Assembly (NCBI RefSeq): GCF_013410405.1
Contig: NZ_JACCFK010000002.1
Location: 310,001-374,000 of the forward strand
Source of the DNA: Amycolatopsis endophytica
GTDB taxonomy: Bacteria > Actinomycetota > Actinomycetes > Mycobacteriales > Pseudonocardiaceae
Direction of reading: 5' to 3'
DNA length: 64,000 nt
The notes under the pieces are model-generated. The model searched no databases. It had not been told where the DNA came from and was given only the letters and a program-made list of their open reading frames with translations. A program made the position numbers and the translations under genes. Of the stretch, positions 8,294 through 18,105 are shown in pieces. Numbering within the stretch: position 1 is the first letter of the stretch; each line of letters begins with the position of its first letter.

Positions 8294-9687
8294 GGCCCGT
8301 ACACCGTGGTCGCGTCGTCGGAGTCCTTCGCCAGCTGGCGCGCCAGGTAGAGCGATTCCAGTGCCAGCTCGACGGCCGCCGCGATGCGTCCCGGCTCGTC
8401 CTGCGCGGACGCCCCGGCACGCTGCGCGACCTCGTGCAGCACCGGCAGTTCGGGCAGCGCGGCCAGCAGGTCGGCGCCCGGAACCCGCTCACCGGTCGCG
8501 ACGAGGTGCCCGCCCGACACCGCCTCGACCAGCGGCCGCAGGTTCAGGCCACCGAAGCGCTCGCGGGCGGTCTCGGCGACCGCGCGGCGCAGCAGGTGCA
8601 CGAGGTGCTCGGTCTCGCGGCCCTCCTCACCCGGCTCGAACTCGATCTTGCCGCGCAGCACGGCGGGCACGGCCTCCAGATCGACCGGACGGGCCACCGC
8701 GGGGTGCTCGCCGGTCAGCGCGGCCCGGCGCAGCGCCGCCGCGGCCACCGTCTCGGCCGCCGCCACCGCGAACCGGGCGGACACGCCGGAACGCTGGTCG
8801 ACCACCGCCGACTCGCGCAGATTGCGCACGAATCGGGCCAGCACCTCCAGCAGGGGCTCGCCGACCTCGGCGACCAGGTTCGCCTCCTGGCGCACCACAT
8901 CGACCTCGGCCTCCACCGTCAACGGGTAGTGGGTGCGGATCTCGGCGCCGAAGCGGTCCTTGAGCGGGGTGATGATGCGCCCGCGGTTGGTGTAGTCCTC
9001 CGGGTTGGCGGTGGCGACGAGCAGCACGTCCAGCGGCAGCCGCAGGGTGTACCCGCGGATCTGGATGTCGCGTTCCTCCATCACGTTGAGCAGCGCCACC
9101 TGGATGCGCTCGGCGAGGTCGGGCAGCTCGTTGATCGCCACGATGCCGCGGTGCGCCCGCGGCACCAGTCCGAAGTGGATGGTCTCGGGATCGCCCAGGC
9201 TGCGGCCCTCGGCGACCTTCACCGGGTCCACGTCGCCGATCAGGTCACCGACGGAGGTGTCCGGGGTGGCCAGCTTCTCGGTGTAGCGCTGGTCGCGGTG
9301 CAGCCAGGTGACCGGCAGGTCGTCGCCCAGCTCGGCGGCACGGCGGCGGGAGGCCGGGGTGATCGGCTCCAGCGGATGCTCGGCCAGCTCGGAGCCCTCG
9401 ATCACCGGGGTCCACTCGTCGAGCAGCCCCGCCAGGGTGCGCAGCAGGCGGGTCTTGCCCTGACCGCGCTCGCCGAGCAGCACCACGTCGTGGCCGGCCA
9501 GCAGGGCGCGTTCGAACTGGGGCAGCACGGTCCGGTCGAACCCGACGATGCCCGGCCACGGGTCCCGGCCCTCGCGCAGCGCGGTGAGCAGATTGTCGTG
9601 GATCTCGGTCTTGATGCCGCGGGATGTGTACCCGGCGGCACGCAGCTCCCCGGCCGTGCGGGGAAGGTTCTCGGGTACGGGTGTCAC
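8290..9687 (-). CDS. ChlI/MoxR-like AAA+ ATPase
   Basis: A 465-residue AAA+ protein from GTG 9687. Walker A is GERGQGKTRLL near residue 70. The Walker B strand is IVAINELPDL, followed by the helix-2 insert typical of the ChlI/MoxR clade and the sensor strand VLLVATANPEDYTNRGRI. Residues 300-465 form a lid and helical extension. Longer upstream frames are antisense of the divergent gene and were rejected. It is the first gene of a two-gene operon with the VWA protein. Expected to be a cytoplasmic ATP-driven remodelling ring. Confidence 0.85.
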   Translation of the reverse strand: MTPVPENLPRTAGELRAAGYTSRGIKTEIHDNLLTALREGRDPWPGIVGFDRTVLPQFERALLAGHDVVLLGERGQGKTRLLRTLAGLLDEWTPVIEGSELAEHPLEPITPASRRRAAELGDDLPVTWLHRDQRYTEKLATPDTSVGDLIGDVDPVKVAEGRSLGDPETIHFGLVPRAHRGIVAINELPDLAERIQVALLNVMEERDIQIRGYTLRLPLDVLLVATANPEDYTNRGRIITPLKDRFGAEIRTHYPLTVEAEVDVVRQEANLVAEVGEPLLEVLARFVRNLRESAVVDQRSGVSARFAVAAAETVAAAALRRAALTGEHPAVARPVDLEAVPAVLRGKIEFEPGEEGRETEHLVHLLRRAVAETARERFGGLNLRPLVEAVSGGHLVATGERVPGADLLAALPELPVLHEVAQRAGASAQDEPGRIAAAVELALESLYLARQLAKDSDDATTVYGP

Positions 9688-9724
9688 GCTGACGACGCTA
9701 CTGACGTCCGGCGGTGTCGTCGAC

Positions 9725-10564
9725 GTGGAGCAACTCCAGCGTCCGGGTGCCGTACTCTGGTTCGCCGTGTGCTGTCCCAGTGCGACCCTCACCGTGTGGG
9801 CCTCGGCGTGGCTGTCCGGTGCCGCCGCGTCCGACGACGTCCTCGACGCCCTGCTGGCGTGGGGCGAGGCGCACGAGGTGGTCGCGGCCGACGCCGAGGC
9901 CGCGGTGACCCTCGACCTCCCGCTCGCCGGTGACTTCCCCGCCACCCCCGTCCAGCTGCTCGCCGCGCTGCGCTCCCACGGCGCCGGTCCCGCCCGGCTC
10001 GTGCTGCCCGCGCCCGGTGACGCGCGCGGGCTCGGCGGGGGCGGCCCGTTCACCGAGGCGGCGCTGAAGGCCGGTGAGGCCGTGCTGCTGCCGGATCTCG
10101 GGTTCGGCCTGGTGCCGGTGCCGATCGCGGAGGGGCTCGTGCGGTGGTCGGTGTTCAAGACCACCGTGCCGTCGGGACCGGACCACGTCGGCCTGGCCGA
10201 GGCCGAGCACGGGCTGACGGACGCGATCCGCGATTCGGCGGGTGCCCTGCAGGCGCTGGACGTCGCCCGTGACCGTCCGGGGGTGCGGGCCGAGCTGGCG
10301 GCGAAGCTGCGGGCGCGGCCGGATCTGCAGTGGCCCGCCGGAACGCCTGGCCGTGCGCTGCGGGTGCTGCAGCGCGCGGACGAGGTCGGCGCGATCCTCG
10401 CGATCGCCGAGATCGACGAACCGGGCGGCGCCCTGTCCTCGTCGGCCGCGGTGCGCCGCGCCGACGCCCTGCGCCCGATCAGCACCGCCGTGCGCACCGC
10501 CCGCTACGCGGCGGTCAACGAGGCCGTCCGCCAGCTCACCGAACAGGGTGACCGGCAGCCCTGA
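9725..10564 (+). CDS. uncharacterised actinobacterial protein
   Basis: About 279 residues from GTG 9725; a downstream GTG near 9767 is also possible, since no clear ribosome site decides. No motif I can assign: an N-terminal mixed region (AVLWFAVCCPSATLTVW), a Leu/Ala-rich helical middle and a C-terminal helix with many Arg. It has no signal peptide and no transmembrane helix. It is divergent from the ChlI-like ATPase with only 37 bases between the starts, so they may share control. Confidence 0.6.
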   Translation: MEQLQRPGAVLWFAVCCPSATLTVWASAWLSGAAASDDVLDALLAWGEAHEVVAADAEAAVTLDLPLAGDFPATPVQLLAALRSHGAGPARLVLPAPGDARGLGGGGPFTEAALKAGEAVLLPDLGFGLVPVPIAEGLVRWSVFKTTVPSGPDHVGLAEAEHGLTDAIRDSAGALQALDVARDRPGVRAELAAKLRARPDLQWPAGTPGRALRVLQRADEVGAILAIAEIDEPGGALSSSAAVRRADALRPISTAVRTARYAAVNEAVRQLTEQGDRQP

Positions 10565-10574
10565 TCGGCGGCTT

Positions 10575-10596
10575 GACAAGTCGCGGTTTGCTTGTC
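10575..10596. promoter_or_regulatory. GACAAG/CTTGTC inverted repeat
   Basis: GACAAG (10575-10580) and CTTGTC (10591-10596) are perfect 6-base arms spaced by 10 bases, centred 48 bases before the GTG of the next gene. TTGACA at 10573 could be a -35 box but has no good -10 at 17 bases. It looks like an operator for an unidentified regulator; weak evidence. Confidence 0.3.
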
Positions 10597-10632
10597 CCCA
10601 CACGGTTCGTCGGCTCGGCAGGAGAGTTCTTC

Positions 10633-11553
10633 GTGGACTACCGGGACCCCACCCGCAACCTCATCGCGTTCACGCTCGGTTCGGCGGAGGAGTCCTTCAC
10701 CGGGGCCGCCGACGCCCGCGACGAGGACGGGTTCCGGCTGGCGTGGGAGCGCGTCGCGGCCGCCCATGGTGTCGAGGCGGGGCAGGTCACCCAGGTGGCC
10801 GCCTACTGGGAGCCCTCGGCCACCGACCGGCGCTACCTCGACGACACCTTCGGCGAGGCCGGTCTGCGCTACCTGTTCGAGCGCCCGGAGCCCCGCGGCT
10901 GGGACGACGCGCTGGACAAGGCCCGGCGGGCTCTCGACGAGGCATTCCGCGGGCAGGGAGCCGAGGAGCTGGAGGCGGAAGCCCGGCGCGTCAGGGAACA
11001 GACCTCCCGAGGCGAGCTGCTTCCCGTGCTGCGCAGCGGTTCACTCGGCGGCAGCGACGCCATCCGGGACACGATGCCGTGGCTGCCGATCGCGGGCCGC
11101 GACCTGTTCGCGACCTTCGCCTACACGGCGCTGACCCCGCGGGGCACCGTCGGAATGCGGCACGTGCTGAGCTCCCAGGTCGGCGACCCCGCGCAGTTCA
11201 CCGGGATCGTCTCAGCGGCGCTGGCCTCGGTCCAGAACGGCCTGGTCGTGGAGGAGGTCGGGACCGCCACCGGCCGCCTGGTCCGGATGCACCGCCCGGA
11301 CGGGTTCGGCGCCGCCGCGGCGATCATGCTGCCCGACTTCCACGAGCGGATCTCGGGCATCCACGACTGGCCGGGGTTGACGGTCGCGATCCTCTGCCCC
11401 GACGACCTCTGGATCGCCGACCACGGCACGCCCGACGCCGAACGACTGGCCCAGGAAGTGGCCGCTGCCGGGCAACAGGCACCCGAACTGCGCCCCACCC
11501 TGCTGAGGGTCACCGCGACGACGATCGAGCTCCTCGCCGAGGGCCGCGGCTGA
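10633..11553 (+). CDS. uncharacterised soluble protein
   Basis: 306 residues from GTG 10633, chosen because AGGAGAG ends 6 bases before it; the TTG at 10573 lies inside an operator-like repeat instead. The N-terminus reads VDYRDPTRNLIAFTLGSAEE. The middle (about 90-130) is a charged helix (DALDKARRALDEAFRGQGAEELEAEARRVRE) of coiled-coil character, and the C-terminal half has alternating hydrophobic strands. No catalytic motif was recognised. It stands alone, convergent with hemH (2-base gap). Confidence 0.6.
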   Translation: MDYRDPTRNLIAFTLGSAEESFTGAADARDEDGFRLAWERVAAAHGVEAGQVTQVAAYWEPSATDRRYLDDTFGEAGLRYLFERPEPRGWDDALDKARRALDEAFRGQGAEELEAEARRVREQTSRGELLPVLRSGSLGGSDAIRDTMPWLPIAGRDLFATFAYTALTPRGTVGMRHVLSSQVGDPAQFTGIVSAALASVQNGLVVEEVGTATGRLVRMHRPDGFGAAAAIMLPDFHERISGIHDWPGLTVAILCPDDLWIADHGTPDAERLAQEVAAAGQQAPELRPTLLRVTATTIELLAEGRG

Positions 11554-11555
11554 GT

Positions 11556-12593
11556 TCAGGCGCGGACAGGCCGCCTGACCGGCTCGCAGCAGCCGATCGC
11601 GCACGGCACCCCGTTCACCGTGCACCCGCCGGAGGTGAAATCCGACAGCTTCCGCACCCGCGCGCCGGCCACGTGCTCGCGCACCAGTTCCACCACCAGC
11701 TCCGCGAACCGCGGGTCGCCATTGGGGGTGGCGGCGCGGGCGAAACCCATGCCGTGCTCGGCGGCGCGCTCGGCCGCCTCGTTGTCCAGGTCCCAGATCA
11801 CCTCGAGGTGGTCGGACACGAACCCGACCGGGCACACCACCACGCCCGTGACTCCCTGGGCGTGCAGGGCGTCGAGGTGGTCGACGATGTCCGGCTCCAG
11901 CCACGGCACCTGCGGCGGGCCGGACCGCGACTGCCACACCACGTCGAACTCGGCGACCCCGGCCTGCTCCGCGACCAGGCGGGCGGCCTCGTGGATCTGA
12001 CGCGAGTACCGGCGACCGCCCTCCTCCGGCGGTCCGGCGGCCTTGTCCGCGCTCTCCGGGATCGAGTGCGCGGTGAACACGACCCGCGCGCCGGGCACCT
12101 GCTCCAGCGCGACCAGCAGCGCGTCGGCGAAGGCGCCGACGAACAGCGGGTGGTCGAAGAAGTGCCGCAGCTTGACCAGCTCCGGCGCACCCTGCCCGAC
12201 CGCGGCGCGGGCCCGCTCGATGTCCTCGTCGTACTGGCGGCAGGCCGAATACCCGCCGTAGGCGCTCGTCGGGAACACCAGCGCGCGAGCCACCCCGTCG
12301 GCCGTCATGCGGGCGACGGTGTCCTCCACCATCGGCTCCCAGTTGCGGTTGCCGAAGTACACCGGCAGATCCAGCCCCTGCGCGGCCAGCTCCTTCTCCA
12401 CCGCGGCGATCGCCTCACGGTTGAGCCGGTTGATCGGCGACACACCACCGAAATGCTGGTAGTGCTCGGCGACCTCGGCCAGGCGTTCCCGCGGCACCCC
12501 CCGCCCCCGCGTCACGTTCTCCAGGAACGGCATGACGTCGTTTGGTCCCTCGGGACCGCCGAAGGACAGCCACAGCAGCGCGTCGTAACTCAC
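11556..12593 (-). CDS. hemH: ferrochelatase (coproporphyrin type)
   Basis: A 345-residue ferrochelatase from GTG 12593 ([20 protein letters not shown]). Recognisable are SFGGPEGP near the N-terminus, FGGVSPIN with the region around the catalytic pocket, YFGNRNWEP, and [10 protein letters not shown] where many homologues have a catalytic histidine strand. The C-terminus [16 protein letters not shown] has the closely spaced cysteines that hold a 2Fe-2S cluster in actinobacterial enzymes. In this phylum the enzyme inserts iron into coproporphyrin III. The gene is third in the fabG-fabI-hemH order known from mycobacteria but is separated from fabI by a minisatellite. Confidence 0.9.
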   Translation of the reverse strand: MSYDALLWLSFGGPEGPNDVMPFLENVTRGRGVPRERLAEVAEHYQHFGGVSPINRLNREAIAAVEKELAAQGLDLPVYFGNRNWEPMVEDTVARMTADGVARALVFPTSAYGGYSACRQYDEDIERARAAVGQGAPELVKLRHFFDHPLFVGAFADALLVALEQVPGARVVFTAHSIPESADKAAGPPEEGGRRYSRQIHEAARLVAEQAGVAEFDVVWQSRSGPPQVPWLEPDIVDHLDALHAQGVTGVVVCPVGFVSDHLEVIWDLDNEAAERAAEHGMGFARAATPNGDPRFAELVVELVREHVAGARVRKLSDFTSGGCTVNGVPCAIGCCEPVRRPVRA

Positions 12594-12638
12594 GGTGTCG
12601 ATTCTGCCGCTGTGGCCGCCCCCACGCTCGCCCAGGGT

Positions 12639-12806
12639 GTCACTGCCCACCCGCCAGCCCACCACCACCCTCAACGGACACGCTGACGCGTGGCGTCACT
12701 GCCCACCCGCCAGCCCACCACCACCCTCAACGGACACGCTGACGCGTGGCATCACTGCCCACCCGCCGGCCCGCCACCACCCTCAACGGACACGCTGACG
12801 CGTGGC
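12639..12806. repeat. 56-bp x 3 tandem minisatellite
   Basis: Three head-to-tail 56-base units (12639-12694, 12695-12750, 12751-12806). Units 1 and 2 are identical; unit 3 differs at three positions (unit positions 1, 18 and 23, all G/A changes). Each unit contains a small hairpin, CACGC-TGAC-GCGTG. The array fills most of the fabI-hemH gap: it touches the fabI stop and ends 46 bases from the hemH start. Since 56 is not a multiple of 3, copy changes alter spacing and frame. Confidence 0.95.
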
Positions 12807-12807
12807 G

Positions 12808-13575
12808 TCATTGTCCGAGGGCGTGCACTCCGCCGTCGACCATGATCATCGAGCCCGTGGTGGCCGGCAGCCAGTCCGACAGCACGGCGCACACCGACTT
12901 CGCCACCGGTGTCGGGTCTTCGGCGTTCCAGCCCAGCGGGGCGCGGTCGCCCCAGGTGCCCTCCAGCTCGCCGAAGCCCGGGATGGACTTGGCGGCCATC
13001 GTCTTGACCGGCCCGGCCGAGACCAGGTTCACCCGGATGCCCTGCGGCCCCAGATCCCGCGCGAGGTAGCGGTTGACCGATTCCAGGGCCGCCTTCGCCA
13101 CACCCATCCAGTTGTAGGCAGGCCACGCCACCCGGGCGTCGAAGTCCATGCCCACCACCGAGGAACCACGCGAGAGCAGCGGCAGCAGCGCCTTGGTCAG
13201 CGACATGAACGAGTACGCCGACACCTCGACCGCGACCGAGACATCCTCCTTCGGCGCGTCCAGGAACGGCGCGCCCAGGCACGACTGGGGCGCGAAACCG
13301 ATGGAGTGCAGCACCCCGTCCAGGCCGTCGACGTGCTCGCGCACCCGGTCGGCGAGGGTGTCCAGGTGCTCGGTGTTCTGCACGTCGAGCTCGATCACCG
13401 GCGCCTCCTCCGGCAGGCGCTTGGCGATGCGCTCCACCAGCGAGAGCCTGCCGAAACCGGTGAGCACGACCTGCGCGCCCTGTTCCTGCGCGACCTTCGC
13501 CGCGTGGAACGCCATCGAGGCGTCCGTGATCACGCCGGTGATCAGCAGACGCTTACCTTCCAGAAGTCCGGCCAC
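12808..13575 (-). CDS. fabI: enoyl-ACP reductase FabI/InhA
   Basis: A 255-residue short-chain reductase catalysing the last, NADH-dependent step of the type II fatty-acid elongation cycle. Features: [15 protein letters not shown] (the FabI-type nucleotide loop), [16 protein letters not shown], the catalytic [12 protein letters not shown] with Tyr and Lys in the spacing of InhA, and the substrate loop [17 protein letters not shown] 13575 has AAAGGA 7 bases upstream. It follows fabG by 31 bases in one transcript, as mabA-inhA do in mycobacteria. Confidence 0.94.
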   Translation of the reverse strand: MAGLLEGKRLLITGVITDASMAFHAAKVAQEQGAQVVLTGFGRLSLVERIAKRLPEEAPVIELDVQNTEHLDTLADRVREHVDGLDGVLHSIGFAPQSCLGAPFLDAPKEDVSVAVEVSAYSFMSLTKALLPLLSRGSSVVGMDFDARVAWPAYNWMGVAKAALESVNRYLARDLGPQGIRVNLVSAGPVKTMAAKSIPGFGELEGTWGDRAPLGWNAEDPTPVAKSVCAVLSDWLPATTGSMIMVDGGVHALGQ

Positions 13576-13606
13576 GCCAGTCCTTTCGATGTTTCCGCGG
13601 AAATTG

Positions 13607-14377
<771 letters not shown>

Positions 14378-14529
14378 TCAGCACCCCCGGCCGACTACCT
14401 GGAAGTAACCCGGTGAGTCCGGTCACGGGCGCCTTCGCCTTAAGGGACTGTTAGCTCTGGCCGCACGCCCTTGTCCGGAGCGGCCCGCGCGCCCGACCGT
14501 GATCAGCGGTCACGGACAAGGGAGTTGGG

Positions 14530-15840
14530 ATGACGACACGGATCGACACCGGGCAGGACCGGAGCACCGGCCGCCGCGTGGTGAGCAACATCCTGCGCGG
14601 CTCGGTCGGCAACCTGATCGAGTGGTACGACTGGTACGCCTACACCGCGTTCAGCGTGTACTTCGCCGCCACGTTCTTCCCGACGGGCGACTCGACGGCG
14701 CAGCTGCTCAACACCGCGGGTGTGTTCGCCGTCGGGTTCCTGATGCGGCCGCTGGGCGGCTGGCTGCTCGGCCGCTACGCCGACCGGTTCGGGCGGCGCT
14801 CGGCGCTCACGCTGTCGGTCAGCCTGATGGCGGCCGGCTCGCTGCTGATCGCCCTGACGCCGGGGTACGGCTCGATCGGGATCGCGGCGCCGCTGCTGCT
14901 GGTACTGGCGCGGCTGCTGCAGGGCATCTCGGTCGGCGGCGAGTACTCGACCTCGGCGACCTACATGTCGGAGGTCGCCACGCGCGGCAAGCGCGGCTAC
15001 TACTCCAGCTTCCAGTACGTCACGCTCATCGCCGGGCAGCTGGTCGCGCTCGCGGTGCAGATCCTGCTGCAGCAGGTGCTGACCACCGATCAGCTGCACA
15101 GCTGGGGCTGGCGGATCGCGTTCGGCATCGGCGCGATCGGCGCGCTGATCGTGTTCTGGCTGCGGCGCGGCATGGACGAGTCGGCCGACTTCGAGGCGTC
15201 CAGGGCGAAGCGGGACGGCGCCGCGCACGGCACGCTCAAGGCACTGGCCCAGCACCCGAAGGAGGTCGCGCTCGTCGTCGGCCTGACCATGGGCGGCACG
15301 CTGTTCTTCTACACCTACACGACCTACCTGCAGAAGTTCATGGTCAACACCAGCGGCATCAGCAAGCCCAACGCGGCGTGGATCAACTTCCTCGCGCTGG
15401 TGGTGTTCGTGGTGCTGCAGCCGCTCTACGGGGCGCTGTCGGACCGGGTGGGGCGCCGTCCGCTGCTCATCGGGTTCGGCGTGCTGGGCACGCTGGTGAC
15501 CGTGCCGTCGCTGACGCTGCTCTCGCACACGCGCAACCCGGTGTTCGCGTTCGTGCTGATGGTGGTGCCGCTGGCGGTCAGCGCGCTGTACACGTCGATC
15601 AGCGCCGTGGTGAAGGCCGAGCTGTTCCCCACCAACATCCGCGCGCTCGGCGTCGGGCTGCCCTACTCGGTCGCGGTGGCCGTGTTCGGTGGCACGGCCG
15701 AGTACATCGCGCTGTGGTGCAAGCAGGCCGGGCACGAATCGCTGTTCTTCTGGTACGTGACGGTGGTCGTGTTCCTCTCGCTGGTCATCTACGTGCGGAT
15801 GCGGGACACCGGGAAGAATTCGGCGATCGACGCCTCTTAG
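14530..15840 (+). CDS. MFS transporter, metabolite:H+ symporter (MHS) family
   Basis: A 436-residue, about 12-helix permease. Marks of the MHS family: GNLIEWYDWYAY in helix 1, GRYADRFGRR between helices 2 and 3, LLQGISVGGEYSTSATYMSE in helix 4, and DRVGRRPLLI in the central loop. Family members import organic acids such as citrate, 2-oxoglutarate or proline/betaine with protons. GGGAGTTGGG precedes the ATG. Three bases after its stop begins a response regulator, so the two-component system downstream probably controls or senses its substrate. Confidence 0.88.
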   Translation: MTTRIDTGQDRSTGRRVVSNILRGSVGNLIEWYDWYAYTAFSVYFAATFFPTGDSTAQLLNTAGVFAVGFLMRPLGGWLLGRYADRFGRRSALTLSVSLMAAGSLLIALTPGYGSIGIAAPLLLVLARLLQGISVGGEYSTSATYMSEVATRGKRGYYSSFQYVTLIAGQLVALAVQILLQQVLTTDQLHSWGWRIAFGIGAIGALIVFWLRRGMDESADFEASRAKRDGAAHGTLKALAQHPKEVALVVGLTMGGTLFFYTYTTYLQKFMVNTSGISKPNAAWINFLALVVFVVLQPLYGALSDRVGRRPLLIGFGVLGTLVTVPSLTLLSHTRNPVFAFVLMVVPLAVSALYTSISAVVKAELFPTNIRALGVGLPYSVAVAVFGGTAEYIALWCKQAGHESLFFWYVTVVVFLSLVIYVRMRDTGKNSAIDAS

Positions 15841-15843
15841 GGT

Positions 15844-16506
15844 ATGGCCGTGCGTGTCTTGCTGGTGGAGGACGACGACGGTGTCGCCGACGCCCTCGTC
15901 GACTCCCTGGGCGCGCACGGCCACGAGCCGACCCGCGTCAAGCGCGGCGAGGACGCCCTGCTGGCGCACCGTGAGGCCGATCTGGCGCTGCTCGACCTCG
16001 GCCTGCCGGACCTGGACGGGCTCGAAGTGCTGCGCAAGCTGCGCGCGGTGAGCACGCTGCCGGTGATCGTGCTGACCGCGCGCGGCGACGAGCGTTCGGT
16101 GGTGCGCGGGCTGCGCCTCGGGGCGGACGACTACCTCGTCAAACCGGTGCGGTTGAGCGAGCTGCTCGCCCGCATCGAGGCCGTCACCCGGCGCGCGGCC
16201 GCCGCCCGGCCGGGCCCGCGGATGGTCGTGGTGGGCGACATCGAGGTGGACCTGGACGCCCGGCGGGTCGAAGTGGGCGGCGCGCGGGTCGAGCTGACCG
16301 CGAAGGAGTTCGCGGTGCTGGCGGCGCTGGCCCGCCGGGCGGGCACGGCGGTGAGCAGGCAGCAGCTGATGGACGAGGTGTGGGGCGACGCGTACGTGGC
16401 GGTGTCGCGGTCGCTGGACGTGCACCTGACGCAGCTGCGGGCGAAGCTGCGGCGGCCGGAGCTGCTGACCACGATCCGCGGGTTCGGTTACCGGCTGGGC
16501 GCGTAG
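15844..16506 (+). CDS. OmpR/PhoB-type response regulator
   Basis: 220 residues: a receiver domain (acidic triad VEDDD at 9-13, phosphoacceptor D51 in LLDLGLPDLDG, Thr in VLTARG, Lys in YLVKPV) and a C-terminal winged helix with ELTAKEFAVLAAL and the closing TIRGFGYRLG. It starts 3 bases after the MHS transporter and its TAG abuts the GTG of the sensor kinase. It is the DNA-binding output of that kinase. Confidence 0.94.
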   Translation: MAVRVLLVEDDDGVADALVDSLGAHGHEPTRVKRGEDALLAHREADLALLDLGLPDLDGLEVLRKLRAVSTLPVIVLTARGDERSVVRGLRLGADDYLVKPVRLSELLARIEAVTRRAAAARPGPRMVVVGDIEVDLDARRVEVGGARVELTAKEFAVLAALARRAGTAVSRQQLMDEVWGDAYVAVSRSLDVHLTQLRAKLRRPELLTTIRGFGYRLGA

Positions 16507-17895
16507 GTGCGCACCCGGGTCCTTGCCGTGCTGCTGGCCTTCGTCGTGCTCGCGACCGCCGGGTTCGCGTTGCCGCTGTTGAGCGTGACCGCCACCGAAC
16601 GGACGCAGCAGCTGCTCATCGCGCGCACCGCGGACCTGGACCGGTTCGCGGCGCTGGCCGACCAGGCGATGGCCGCGGACGACCCGTCGGCGCTGCTGGC
16701 GGAGGTGACGCGCTACACCGAGCTGTACGGCGAAGGGATCGTCGTGGTCACCGTGCGCCGGACGCCGGTGGCCGAAACCGGCGGGCTGCGCGCGGCCGAT
16801 CCGGAGGTCGCCGCGCTGGTCGACGCCGCGCTGCGCAACCAGCCGAGCAGGCCGGCCGCGACGGTGCGGCCGTGGTCGCGTGATCCGGTGCTGCTGGCGC
16901 GCCCGGCGGGGACCGGCACGAAGGTTTCCGGCGCCGTGGTGCTGCGCGCCTCGGTGACGGCGGCCGCGGACGACGTGCGGCGCAGCTGGTTCGCGGTGCT
17001 GGCCGGGGCGGCGGTGGTGACGCTGGCCGGCGCGGGCCTCGCACTGGGGGCGACGCGGTGGGTGCTCGGCCCCATGCGGCGCCTGGACCGGGCGGTCGGC
17101 GACCTCACCGCCGGGTTGCGGCCGCGGCACGCCGACCTGGCGGGACCGCCCGAGCTGCGGCAGCTCACGGCGGGGTTCAACCGGATGTCCGACACGGTCA
17201 CGGAGGCGCTGGAGGCGCAGCGGCGCCTGGTCGCGGACACCTCGCACCAGATGCGCAATCCGATGACCGCGCTGCGCCTGCGGGTGGACGCGCTGGGCCC
17301 GGCACTGCCCCCGTCCGCGTCGCGGACCTACGAGGGTGCGGTCGGCGAACTGGACCGGCTGGAGGCGCTGCTGGACGATCTGCTGACCCTCGCCACGGCC
17401 GAGCACCGGGCGGGTGAACTGTCGGTCACCGGCGAGCACGCCCGCTGCGACGCGGGGGCGGTCGCGGCCGCGCAGGTGCACCTGTGGCAGCCGGTGGCGG
17501 AGCAGGTTGGAGGTGTCGTGCGCTACGAGGGCGAACCGGTAACGGTGGCCGCGGCGGAGGCGGAGATCGCGCAGGTGCTGGACGTGCTGCTGGACAACGC
17601 GCTCAAGTACGCGCCGGGCGCGGAGGTGACGGTGGCCTGCCGGAGGGAAGGCGGCCCCTGGGCGGTGCTGTCCGTGCGCGATACGGGTCCGGGCCTGGCG
17701 CCCGAAGAGCTGGCGCAGGCGCAGTCCCGGTTCTGGCGCGCCGAGCGGCACCGAGCCCTGCCCGGCACCGGACTCGGTCTGGCGATCGCCGAACGCCTCA
17801 CCGCGGGCCGTCGCGGACGGATCGAGCTGCGCGCCGCCGTCCCGCACGGTCTCGACGTGCGAGTGCTGCTGCCGCGAGCGGAGGAGGTTTCGTGA
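16507..17895 (+). CDS. sensor histidine kinase
   Basis: A 462-residue membrane kinase. A transmembrane helix at about 5-25 and a second near 158-182 flank a roughly 130-residue extracytoplasmic sensor. HAMP follows, then the H-box ADTSHQMRNPMTAL with phosphorylated His247, N-box DNALKYA, G1 DTGPGLAPEE and G2 GTGLGLAIAERL. GTG start directly after the response-regulator stop. Its own TGA overlaps a GTG (GTGA) that opens a repeat-derived mini-ORF, not the TAXI gene directly. It probably senses a ligand with the TAXI protein encoded downstream. Confidence 0.92.
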   Translation: MRTRVLAVLLAFVVLATAGFALPLLSVTATERTQQLLIARTADLDRFAALADQAMAADDPSALLAEVTRYTELYGEGIVVVTVRRTPVAETGGLRAADPEVAALVDAALRNQPSRPAATVRPWSRDPVLLARPAGTGTKVSGAVVLRASVTAAADDVRRSWFAVLAGAAVVTLAGAGLALGATRWVLGPMRRLDRAVGDLTAGLRPRHADLAGPPELRQLTAGFNRMSDTVTEALEAQRRLVADTSHQMRNPMTALRLRVDALGPALPPSASRTYEGAVGELDRLEALLDDLLTLATAEHRAGELSVTGEHARCDAGAVAAAQVHLWQPVAEQVGGVVRYEGEPVTVAAAEAEIAQVLDVLLDNALKYAPGAEVTVACRREGGPWAVLSVRDTGPGLAPEELAQAQSRFWRAERHRALPGTGLGLAIAERLTAGRRGRIELRAAVPHGLDVRVLLPRAEEVS

Positions 17896-18105
17896 CCACC
17901 CGCCGCCCCTTGGGCCGGAAGTGCTCCCGGGGCCACCGGCCCGCGCCGCCTCCCAGTGCGAGCGCTGCCCCGCCGCAAGGAGGCACCGTGACCACCCGCC
18001 ACACCACCCCACGCCCCAGGCCCGCGCCCACCAACCCGACCAACGTCCAAGCCCTGGCTCTCCCCCGCGCCGGGGAGGCACCGTGACCACCCGCCGCACG
18101 GCGCT
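17855..18105 (+). repeat. triplicated kinase/TAXI gene junction, about 95-bp period
   Basis: Three copies of the same start region: a purine-rich ribosome site, then GTGACCACCCGCC, with GTGs at 17892, 17988 and 18083 (steps of 96 and 95 bases). The bases before each also match: the kinase 3' end (GTGCGAGTGCTGC...) recurs as GTGCGAGCGCTGC before copy 2, and more degenerate before copy 3. So the unit carries the end of the kinase plus the start of the TAXI gene. Only the third GTG opens the long TAXI frame. Confidence 0.75.
17892..18086 (+). CDS. 64-residue proline-rich mini-ORF in the repeat
   Basis: From GTG 17892, which overlaps the kinase stop as GTGA, an open frame runs through the second GTG (17988, in frame) and stops at TGA 18084-18086, which overlaps the TAXI start as GTGA. 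The product begins VTTRRPLGRKC and is rich in Pro, Arg and Thr with no fold or signal. It is most likely a by-product of junction duplication that keeps translational coupling from kinase to TAXI gene. Whether the peptide has a role is unknown. Confidence 0.35.
   Translation: MTTRRPLGRKCSRGHRPAPPPSASAAPPQGGTVTTRHTTPRPRPAPTNPTNVQALALPRAGEAP

Noticed and set aside
6041..8350. 769-codon plus-strand frame over the cupin and VWA genes
   Set aside because: Mirror of the VWA coding frame; repetitive RHRR composition and no recognisable domain.
6338..9687. Magnesium chelatase for chlorophyll or cobalamin
   Set aside because: Only I/D-like parts are present and no H/CobN subunit or tetrapyrrole ring gene is adjacent.
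12639..12806. CRISPR array
   Set aside because: Repeats are contiguous without unique spacers and no cas gene is present.
12595..13069. Small plus-strand ORFs containing [12 protein letters not shown] repeats
   Set aside because: They are translations of the 56-bp minisatellite and of fabI antisense, not proteins.
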